In this document: positions 8,207 through 16,213 of the stretch, in pieces
Position numbering within the stretch: position 1 is the first letter of the stretch
Layout of the letters: each line of letters begins with the position of its first letter
Origin: Agrocybe praecox
Taxonomy: Eukaryota > Basidiomycota > Agaricomycetes > Agaricales > Agrocybaceae
Direction: 5' to 3'
Assembly (NCBI GenBank): GCA_964017145.1
Contig: CAXHKQ010000041.1
Span: 1 to 17,076 of the forward strand
Length of the DNA stretch: 17,076 bases
Program-made: the position numbers and the translations under genes
The notes under the pieces: model-generated
What the model was told of the DNA's origin: nothing
Seen by the model: the letters and a program-made list of their open reading frames with translations, nothing else
Databases searched by the model: none

Positions 8207-10580
8207 CGTAACCAACGTTAAAATATAAATTTTACCCCAAATTTGATCAAATTTGTTTTTTCTTTAGCGCATTAATGGGAGATGATTTGTCAAAGCTAAC
8301 ACACCAAAAACACACATATGTATATATAGGGCTATAACTTTTGTATTCAAGGCCCTATCGGAACGGAATCTATATTGGTAGGAGGCGTCCTATGAAATAC
8401 TACAATATCCAACATTCAGTCGAATATCTTCAATTTAAAGGCCTAAAATATCCGAGGAAAAACTTTTTCGTATTTCTTTTCATACAAAACGTGAAAGAAG
8501 CACAATTCCGTGTATATTTCCAGTTAATGATCTAAGCTGGTATGTAGTCTCATTCAGAGAACAAAGACTACAACACGCATTTTCAATTTTCATTTAATGC
8601 TCTGTCAGAAATACTGTTCATATTGCTAATGTCCTTGCACCCCAACAAACACACGCCGTTCACATTACACACACACAAACATTCGTCAACGATGTGCACT
8701 CGCGTCAGTACTTTCGAAATAATGGGGCTTGACCTACATACGACGATATGGATGCACCAGTTCCGTTGGTGGGTGTGTGTGTGTCTGTGTATTAGCCACA
8801 CCCCCACCCAGACGAAACGTGCCATCGTCGCAAGCCTGAGCCTTCGTCGCCCCATCATAAGCGATATGTCATCTCAACACTGCACTGCACTTCGAATAAT
8901 TGGACATGTCAAAGTGTTTGGGTGTGCCCATTTTCATTTTAATGGTGTTTTTCAACATAGTACTTTCGGAAATTAATATGACTTCCATGTGTGCGACGGC
9001 GTGTTCGTGTTCCAGTTAAATGGGAACGCGTTACCCTCGCTGAACAACGACGTCGACGAAGTCGGTTGCATTTTCATTGTGTAACCACCCCATCCATGGT
9101 TCGTGCTCACGTGCACAGCATCAAAAAGTATGCTCGGACGAAATGTTGGGGCGACACAAAAGCAAAAAAATCGCACGTCGCTTGTTTTACGACACTTGCA
9201 TGCGTGTCCGCAGCGCGTCCGTGCGAAAAAGCGCCACCATAAAACCGGTGACACGCCGCCGCGACGACCGACGAAAACACAGGGCCAGTAGTTGCGCAAC
9301 AACGACGCCACCGCCGCCGCCGAACAAAGGGAACACTGTAAAATGTCGTCCTGTCGTTCCGTCGTTCCGTCGTCGTCGTCCATTATGTTCCGATGCTGCC
9401 GGCCGAGCCGGCGCCGCACGTTCGCCGCTCGCACGCACACACACAAACTCGAACTCGCACATTCAAACATGTGAGTCAGAGAAGTGGCGGCGAGCAATGA
9501 AATCGAGAGTTCTGCTGTCGAATGTTGGCGCCGAGTGCTTTTTTGGCTGTTTGAGGCGGTTTTTACTGTGTGGCCGAAGAGTGTGCGAGAAATGCACAAC
9601 GTGCGGTGCGGTGAATATATTTTTCGGCTTGCCCGGCGGCTTTGTCTCGGGTACGAGGAATATTACTACAGAGAGTACAGACTGAGAAAACTCGTTATAA
9701 TATGTCCGCTATAGCATTAAGAGTATCGCACATATTTTAGCGCAAATAACCGGCACTTGGAGGCATTAATTAGATAACAACATACTCTGAAGCGCAAGCA
9801 CATACACACACACGCACATACGTACACAGCAGACCAATACAACGCAGAGCCAAACACGTGCCGCTTATGCGCAATCGCTGCCGCATACCGGTTTACGTAA
9901 TCATCTTGAAATGAGTGTGCATGCGTGTGTGTGTGCGGCATACTGCAGCAAAATCATACGGCGCAGCATTTGGCGCACAGTCATGTCATAAGCCTATACG
10001 AATTTCGTACCGCCAGCGCGCGATAAGCGACGGCAACTCTTGCTCTCCGAAGGATGCGACGTTCCAGGACTACGTGCGTTCATACTGAATACTAGGTGTG
10101 AGCATTAAAATCTGCGTTATTTTCATTGTAATGACTCGCCACTGGAGAACGGTTCGGATGTCGATTCGGATTTCCACTAATCGCTAGTTATATTATTATT
10201 TTAATACTCGGTGATTTTTCAGGTCCCTGGCCCGAAAAATACTCGGTCCTTTGGGGCAAACCATAAACATCTCATATTCGATTGATTTCATATATTACTG
10301 AGGTGAGCAGCAGTGCTCCGCAAGGGCGAAACTCATCAACCTAATTATTCGCAATGTCCGCGAATGCTCTACAAAAACATGTCAATACGAATTATGATTT
10401 GGCCTTTTGTAGCTGCTCTCAAAACCTTCAAGACAAGCCATGTCTCATGTCATTAATGTCAAAACGTTCGGCAGAGACGCCTCGCAGAAGAAAAGCGCAG
10501 CTTTTAATGCTCACCCCTAGTACAAAACAACACAGCACAACGAACGAAAACGACGATGACGGATCGATACGTGTATAATT
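8207..10580. other. Non-coding stretch: AT-rich tail of the transposon block, then CA/CG-rich DNA
   Basis: From 8207 to about 8600 the sequence stays AT-rich and may be the rest of the mariner fossil, but no transposase motif was found there. From 8600 it returns to CA/TG- and CpG-rich DNA. At 8973-9685 both strands are open for about 200 codons with low-complexity Arg/Cys/Thr-rich products, which is typical of stop-poor GC-rich DNA. A pair of 10-bp repeats lies at 10203 and 10238. Confidence 0.5.
9855..9900. promoter_or_regulatory. E-box CACGTG plus TTACGTAA within 46 bp
   Basis: A perfect CACGTG (9855-9860) and a perfect TTACGTAA (9893-9900) lie close together. In insects these are binding sites for bHLH-PAS factors such as Clock/Cycle and for Vrille/Pdp1. 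No nearby transcript is recognised. Confidence 0.3.
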
Positions 10581-10686
10581 TTCGGTAGCACGAAAGGCAC
10601 TCGAGCACGCGCTCAGAGACAGCGACACGACGACGACAAAGGCGGTGCGGGCGCTCCACAGTAGAAGTGCGGGCGCACACAAAACG

Positions 10687-10700
10687 GTTGCCGTGGCAAC
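10687..10700. promoter_or_regulatory. Canonical RFX X-box
   Basis: GTTGCC-GT-GGCAAC consists of two perfect inverted half sites with a 2-bp spacer, the high-affinity RFX motif. In flies RFX drives ciliary genes in sensory neurons. A TATATAAA lies about 280 bp away at 10980, but no ciliary gene is visible here. Confidence 0.45.
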
Positions 10701-11382
10701 ACAATAGCGAGCCGACGAGTAACACACATAATGCACACGCGAGAGTGGAAATCGACCGAATACCACCCATTTTCCACCCGAGCGTGCCACCCAAAAATCG
10801 CGAGCGAGTGAGCCGTCGTACGCCGCGTGAAGAGTGTGTGTGACATCCGCCGATGCGGCCCCGCAATGCGTACACGAGCACACACACGGACACACATATA
10901 ACATGAGTAGACCGGGTCATAATGAATTTAATGGTATAATTCGAAGTACGCACAGCGCAGAGAAGCGGATAACAAAAAGTATATAAATTGAATGTTAGAC
11001 GGCTTTAGATGTGATGAATTACGATATTACCCTTCAAACATAAATGATTTATCTTAAATACGTAATATTCTATTACGTCGTATGTTATGTTCCAGAGTGA
11101 CCCAATTGATCAGCATGAAACTTTCGAACCAGTTGTCTCATTGAACTCAAATTTGGCATTCGAGCATATCGTTTCATTCGTAACATGCATATCAAATTGC
11201 ACAAGCCTCACCTTATAATGACATTTATCTCTATGCAAGAAGAACATAGTCAGTGACATTTATAATTTTCAATAGTAATTCGTAGAGACCTAACTTAACT
11301 GTGGTCCTAGCGTTATACAGATAGAAATTATGCTCTTTGGATTGAATGAGTTGTTCTCACGTAGGTAGCACGTTATCAGAAA

Positions 11383-11422
11383 ACCTACCTAAGCTACCTA
11401 AGTTTGATTAGCTACCTAAGCT
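11383..11422. repeat. Short tandem/dispersed repeat of ACCTAAG units
   Basis: AGCTACCTAAG occurs at 11392-11402 and again at 11410-11420, with a further ACCTACCTAAGCT overlapping the first from 11383. Confidence 0.7.
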
Positions 11423-12512
11423 AATAAAACTTGTCTTTGATCGCCGTCCAAGCCATACGAACATGTTACAATATCCATAGCCTCTGTAGAGGTCTTGGGA
11501 TCCCATCTAGTTGAAAAACTGACGAATTTTGGTGTTTAGGTCTCTAGTTTTGAAGTAAAAGCTGATTGGCAGACTTGTTGTAGACGTTGTTTTTATCTGT
11601 TGTTGTTATCTGATAAAACTATATGAACATAAACTTTAAAAGGGAAGCTCGGACAAATATTTAGTATGGTTAACTAATATTTCCTTGAATTTTACTCTAA
11701 AATTGGCGTTTTTAACACTTTTTCTGCTTTTGTTGGCTCATTGGCCTTCGGACGCAAAGCAACATGGTCTTTCTTTTGAACGCATTTTGCAGGCCAAGAT
11801 CCAAAGAGTAAAATAACAAAGTGTTGAGGCTCAGAATCAAGCCCTTCCGATTAGGGTAATCAGCAACCAACGTTATGCGTGATCACGATTGTGTGTTTGT
11901 TTTAGAGATGGCCATATCGAAACATGTTAGGGAAATCATAAATTGCAGTTACGTATCATCATTTTGTTATCTTTTGTTATTCCTTATAGCTTAAACAGAT
12001 TGTACAAATATGTTGATCAATTGGTTCAATTGTGTTAGAGATTCAGCAGTCCACTTGTTATTATTTTAAGTGAAATTAAAAAATACATTCAGGAATTTAT
12101 TCATGAAAGAAAAGTGAATATCCTGCACATCTGCAAGGCCCAACAGAATCGACCCGCTCTAATGCACGCATCCCATATGAACCGACCAAACAAGCATTGC
12201 TGCTACTGACAGCGCTTATTTGTCGTGTATCGAGCTGCTGTACATAACGCCGCGCATTGATGACCGAATGCGGCAGCAAGAACGAACAACGCACACAGCA
12301 CAGAAGTGTTTGGCTTCCGAACCCCCGACGAACCCAATTCGACAAACCACCCACCCTCAAACCACCCGCTCGCACCGCGCGTCGTGCAGTGGTGTACATA
12401 AAACTCTGCGCTGAGCTTTGGCGTACGTGCGCACACACCCCGCTTCGTATGTGCTCCACTTCCAGGCGCGGTGCGCGCAGAGAATTGGGTTCCATGCCAG
12501 TGCCAGTCGATA

Positions 12513-12529
12513 GACGACGACGACGACGA
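12513..12529. repeat. (GAC)5 microsatellite
   Basis: Five perfect GAC units plus two bases. Confidence 0.85.
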
Positions 12530-12650
12530 AGCACAGAAAATATTTGTTCCACGCGAACACTCACACATATATACATTCACTATACATATCGTCATCGCCA
12601 TCGGCTGGTGAACCAGCCGCACTTGCTGCTGGTTTTGCGTGCGCTGTGCG

Positions 12651-12658
12651 TTACGTAA
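12651..12658. promoter_or_regulatory. TTACGTAA bZIP octamer
   Basis: Third exact TTACGTAA in the window. It lies just beside the possible exon at 12680-12792. Confidence 0.25.
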
Positions 12659-12679
12659 AACCCAAAGCAGTGCACTTAC

Positions 12680-12792
12680 TTTCACACCTGTGCCAAATGC
12701 GGTGAACGGACGCCAGGCAGTCGCCGCCGCCGTGGCGTCCGCTGGCGATGAGTTATTATTATATGATATGGCATGAATGGTGCCGTCATTAG
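12680..12792 (-). other. Possible internal coding exon (minus strand), unrecognised
   Basis: A 37-codon frame ends exactly at a strong splice donor, GTGAAA|GTAAGT (donor at 12674-12679, minus strand). It includes NDGTIHAISYNNNSS and AWRPFTAFGTGVK, with GC-rich third positions and homopolymer-like N/S/A runs typical of insect regulatory proteins. The proposed acceptor (…GCGGAG at 12793-12794) is weak. The plus strand is also open here (12671-12776, ending LLLYDMA before TGA), so strand is uncertain. No homologue is recognised. Confidence 0.22.
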
Positions 12793-13183
12793 CTCCGCAC
12801 ACACATAGCAGAGAATTAGAGTGTTTTCTGTTCTGCTTCGTCGTATGTATGAGGCAATGCGTGCAGTTGCGCGCGCACACACAACATTATTATCGTATGG
12901 ATCCAACGCGTGCAACGAGTGCAATCATTAAAATGTAATTACTATTATTAAATCGAAATTGTTACGTGCCGTGTGTGCCTTACCGATAAATGCGCTATAG
13001 CTTTGCGGTCGAAATTGTTATAATCGCGCATTCACCGCCACCGCCGCAGCCAGCATGTCGAACACACAATTTTAAACATAATTCCGCATTGCATACTATA
13101 TGGAATGGGAGAACATATTATAAATATTAGTTGGCGCTGCTGCTGCGTGTTGCGGGTCGGTTCGGTCCGCTCGCACGCTCGCC

Positions 13184-13324
13184 ATGACCCAGTTCGGGCA
13201 ATTCAACCGAACTCCAGCGGTCGAAGCGGTCGATACCGGCAGAGCAGGTCAAAAAATTACCCATGTTGTCACGCTATTTGGGTCCGTGGGCACGGTATTT
13301 TTTTGTGTTCTGGGTGCAGTTTAG
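13184..13324 (+). CDS. Possible 46-residue small protein with hydrophobic C-terminus
   Basis: The ATG at 13184 opens a 46-codon frame ending in TAG at 13322. The first half is polar (MTQFGQFNRTPAVEAVDTGR). Residues of about 25-46 are hydrophobic (THVVTLFGSVGTVFFCVLGA), long enough for one membrane span or a tail anchor. A TATAAAT lies at 13119-13125, about 60 bp upstream, which suits a short 5' UTR. I do not recognise the protein, no AATAAA follows closely, and frames of this size arise by chance. Confidence 0.2.
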   Translation: MTQFGQFNRTPAVEAVDTGRAGQKITHVVTLFGSVGTVFFCVLGAV

Positions 13325-13935
13325 GTAGTTTATTTATTATCGGGTTTTCGGGTTTTCAGTAAATCACACATGTATACGGATATTCTACATAGGTATAGGA
13401 GAAGAGAGAATGTTGATAGTTTTCAGAGTGGATATTGTATAGTTATCTGTGTTATGTGCAGGTAATATGTGTAATTCAGGTGTGGTACAAGTGTCTAATA
13501 CACGGCTATCACGCACCAAACAGTTGGTTATATGTAGAATAATAACATAGTTATCTAAAATATTTAAGTCACTCGGCCTCAGCACATCACGACCAGTGAT
13601 TTCATTCTATGCACACACACGCCTATGTAAAACTTCGCGTCACGTCATCGTGTGTGTTACGTCATGCTCGTCGGTCGTCGGTGTGTCATCCATATATTGC
13701 TTATGTGTGTGTGGTGCGGGTGTACAGTGTACACGGTCTACAGGAACTTGAGAGTATAATTTAATTGTGTTTTCGCCATGCTTTCGGGGTCTATCTACAC
13801 ATCACATCTAATCGCCGCACACCAATATCATATAGAGAAAACTTTCTTAAGCATATTTAAAGCGAATGTTGCGTATGAATTACGTGCATGTGTGATAATA
13901 TAACTTGTGCCTGTTCACCACATCCATCATCCTCT
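13325..13935. other. Non-coding 3' flank of the nicotinamidase gene
   Basis: AT-rich intergenic sequence with no recognisable gene. It holds poly(A)-signal candidates on the minus strand (13760 and 13329-13338) and a cluster of CRE-like half sites (CACGTCA at 13641, TTACGTCA at 13657-13664). Confidence 0.5.
13760..13765 (-). terminator. Possible poly(A) signal ATTAAA for the nicotinamidase gene
   Basis: The minus strand reads ATTAAA about 170 bases after the stop codon at 13936. Two overlapping AATAAA hexamers lie further on at 13329-13338 (minus strand). Either could end the transcript; the nearer one is the weaker hexamer. Confidence 0.3.
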
Positions 13936-15027
13936 CTACACCATCGGCCTGTCCACCGGCTTCCGCTGCGACAGCACCGACTCCGCATTCCGCAGCTCCA
14001 TCGCCAGCTTGTACCCCAACTCCGGCCTCCTATCCCTGCCCTCCACCATCGCCTTCACATCGCGCGAATGCACAATTATCCCATCGTTCGACAGCACCGT
14101 CTGCTTCGTATTCTCAATGTCCTTCAGATCCACCCCCCTGCAGCAGTCATCGATCAGCACCGTCCGATAACCAGCCGAAATCGCATCGATCGCCGTCGCG
14201 CCCACGCACACATCGTACGCCAGCCCGCACACGTAAATATCGGACGTGCCCTTCATCTTAAGCTGCGCATTCAGCGTCGTATCCGACAGCTTCTTGTTGT
14301 CCCAGAACACCGAATACGAGTCCACCTCCGAATTCGTGCCCTTGTACACCTTCACCGCCTCGGGCAGCTGCTTCAGCCCCTTGTGCAGCTCGGCGCCCCA
14401 CGAATCCTGCACGCAGTGCCGCGGCCACATGCGCTGCTTCATCGGCGGCGGCCCGGCAAACACGACCGTGTCGTACGTCTGCGCCGTGTCCGCATCGACG
14501 GCGCTCGACTCGTGCAGCGGCCGCATCTTGATGTTGTCGATGAACGACACATGGTCACTCGGATGCCAGTCCAGCGAGTAGAACACCGCATCGAACTGCA
14601 CCGTGTCGATGATCCGATTGATCGGCGCGATAATCTCCGCTCCGTTCTGCTGCGCCGAACAGTTGCTGATGTCCAGAGTGCCGCTGATGAAGTCGTTCTG
14701 CACGTCGACGACCAGGAACGCATTCACCGGCCGCACAATCACCTTGATCCAGTTGTTCCAGCAGAATTGGAATTCGGCGCGATCGATGTGGCCGTCGCCG
14801 TTCTTGTCGAACACGGCGAACATCTGCTGCAGCTGGTCATCGGCCACCGCATAGATGTGGCCCTTGTCGTTGCGAAAGAGGGCGCGACAGATGAGCGCGA
14901 ACTCGGCGGCCGAGAGCAGATCGTCGCCGTCCTTGTCGAAGGCGGTGAAGCACGCGTCCATGGTGGGCCAGGCGAAGCAGTCGACTGCAGATGTGGCGGC
15001 GCCGCCAGATGCAGTCGTCGTCGTCAT
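13936..15027 (-). CDS. Naam: Nicotinamidase with N-terminal EF-hand pair (Naam type), complete, intronless
   Basis: This 363-residue protein should hydrolyse nicotinamide to nicotinic acid and ammonia, the first step of NAD salvage through the Preiss-Handler route. Two EF-hand calcium loops come first: DKDGDDLLSAAE at about residues 31-42 and DKNGDGHIDRAE at about 74-85. The isochorismatase-like domain follows from about residue 100. Compared with yeast Pnc1, the catalytic triad is Asp108 (in VVDVQNDF), Lys229 (VYKGT) and Cys274 (GLAYDVCV). The metal ligands are Asp153 and His155 (SLDWHP) and His204 (WPRHC). The start is supported by CAAC before ATG (A at -3) and by the EF-hands lying in the same frame. 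No intron interrupts the frame. The EF-hand fusion is the arrangement of insect Naam; fungal and bacterial enzymes lack it. A tail of about 18 residues after MELR is absent from the neighbouring paralogue. Assignment is firm; calcium regulation is inferred only. Confidence 0.93.
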   Translation of the reverse strand: MTTTTASGGAATSAVDCFAWPTMDACFTAFDKDGDDLLSAAEFALICRALFRNDKGHIYAVADDQLQQMFAVFDKNGDGHIDRAEFQFCWNNWIKVIVRPVNAFLVVDVQNDFISGTLDISNCSAQQNGAEIIAPINRIIDTVQFDAVFYSLDWHPSDHVSFIDNIKMRPLHESSAVDADTAQTYDTVVFAGPPPMKQRMWPRHCVQDSWGAELHKGLKQLPEAVKVYKGTNSEVDSYSVFWDNKKLSDTTLNAQLKMKGTSDIYVCGLAYDVCVGATAIDAISAGYRTVLIDDCCRGVDLKDIENTKQTVLSNDGIIVHSRDVKAMVEGRDRRPELGYKLAMELRNAESVLSQRKPVDRPMV

Positions 15028-15646
15028 GTTGCGAGCGGCCGTCGTCGCTAGGCGGGTCGTTGTTTATGGCGGAGCGGCGGTGGAGTCGCGTGTTCGAAGG
15101 TGGGTCGCCGCCGCGGTTTGACGACGAAAGCTGTGTGTAAGAGTGATGGCTGGTAAAATGTTACCGCTTGCTGGGGCAGAGCGGAGGGTTGAGCGACGTC
15201 GTTGTCGGTGGGGCGAAGAGTCGAGAATAATTCGGTGTGCATGTGCGTTATGGAGCTATCGCATCGTTACGGGACGGGACACACACAATGTGGAGCAAAT
15301 AAACAAGCTATCAGGCGGTATCGATTTAATAACGATGGCGCCAGTCATCGCTTGCGCTCTGGGTGGAGTTGCGCGATCGCTAGGGGCAACCGGCGTCGTC
15401 GTCACTCAGAATTTCAGCCGATGAGAAGGCACGCGAGATTTCCGACGGTTGATACGCGCTCTGCCGTGTGTATGCGCAATTGGCTTGAGTAAAGCACAAA
15501 GGTTACGAGGCATCTAAATTCAGATTGCCGAGCGTATTATCGGCAAGCTATTGTCGGGGCGAAAACGTGCGCGATTTGTATGGAAATCGGCGGAATTGAG
15601 GTGGGTCGGTCACAAAAACCGCGAGCGTGCGCAGGTTGTTATTGCT

Positions 15647-15654
15647 TATCGATA
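15647..15654. promoter_or_regulatory. DRE motif TATCGATA
   Basis: A perfect palindromic TATCGATA, the DREF/BEAF-type element common in insect housekeeping promoters. It sits about 620 bp upstream of the complete nicotinamidase start codon. A partial match to Ohler motif 1 lies about 40 bp away, a pairing often seen in TATA-less fly promoters. The link to this gene is inferred from position. Confidence 0.45.
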
Positions 15655-15837
15655 ATAAAGTACGTACTTTGTGTGACTACAAAATGCCCGTATATCTGCG
15701 ACGTCGCAAACGAGCAGCGTACTGCGAGTGCATTTAACTTTAATGCATGCTGTGCATCGCTGGAATAGTTTGCAATTATCGCATGCAAATAATGCACTGC
15801 TGCTCTGTTCGTCGCCATGCCATCGATCACAAAACAA

Positions 15838-15851
15838 CACACACACACACA
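15838..15851. repeat. (CA)7 microsatellite
   Basis: Seven perfect CA units between the two nicotinamidase genes. Confidence 0.85.
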
Positions 15852-16213
15852 AGGTGAATAGGCGGAAATGAGAAACGTTCATCAGTTTGCAAGTTGCGAA
15901 CCTTGTTCCAAGGGCGCGGAAAATGCGAGCTGTTCGAATGAACTTTGGAACACAATTAGAACGATTGAAAAACGTGTGTGTTTGGTTTCTGTTACATATT
16001 ATCATTTGTATTTCTATTCATGTGTGAGAGACAAAAGAGATTACTACTGAGGTATAGTGTTTTTAGAGTCAGTCAAACCAGTTTAAGTCATTTCTTGCAC
16101 AACGCGTGCGAATATACTCTAATCTACGAACATATCGTGTACATAATGTGCCATGTTAAATTCACAATTGTCATCTTAGCCTCTTGTCATTTTTTTCGCC
16201 CTACCGCCCAAAA

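Larger units (their letters stand above)
10581..12110. other. X-box region followed by an AT-rich block of unknown origin
   Basis: The 10580-10960 part is CpG/CA-rich and open on the minus strand only through repeat-like codons. From about 10960 to 12110 the DNA is AT-rich with no long ORF. Its composition resembles the transposon block at 6639-8600, but I found no transposase motif or clear inverted ends. A 16-bp stretch at 11100-11115 is nearly the inverse of 12010-12025 (CAATTGATC core). Confidence 0.4.
15028..16213. other. Spacer between the two nicotinamidase genes (probable promoter of the 13936-15027 gene)
   Basis: About 1.2 kb separates the two genes and should hold the 3' flank of the paralogue and the 5' flank of the complete gene. 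It contains a perfect DRE at 15647, a partial Ohler motif 1 (CGGTCACA at about 15607), a POU octamer ATGCAAAT at 15783-15790, a small hairpin at 15525-15546 and a (CA)7 tract at 15838. No TATA box was seen on the minus strand close to the complete gene. The ORFs present look like chance. Confidence 0.6.

Noticed and set aside
8973..9685. ORFs of 208 codons (minus) and 202 codons (plus) over the same interval
   Set aside because: Both strands are open in GC-rich DNA with low-complexity products; no motif, splice signal or family resemblance supports either.
1725..9860. Four CACGTG E-boxes (1725, 5416, 9108, 9855) as a regulatory cluster
   Set aside because: About four are expected by chance in 17 kb and three stand alone; only the one beside TTACGTAA was kept.
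10428..10953. Overlapping minus-strand ORFs of 158 and 149 codons
   Set aside because: Cys/Val/Ser-rich translations of CA/CG repeats, open in several frames at once; no recognisable domain.
11100..12025. Near-inverse CAATTGATC segments as transposon terminal repeats
   Set aside because: Only about 16 bp match, similarity stops on both sides, no target duplication is visible, and the core is itself a near-palindrome.
13888..15051. 387-codon plus-strand ORF opposite the nicotinamidase gene
   Set aside because: It is the antisense shadow of a real GC3-rich gene; its His/Arg/Pro-rich product has no domain, whereas the minus strand encodes a full enzyme.
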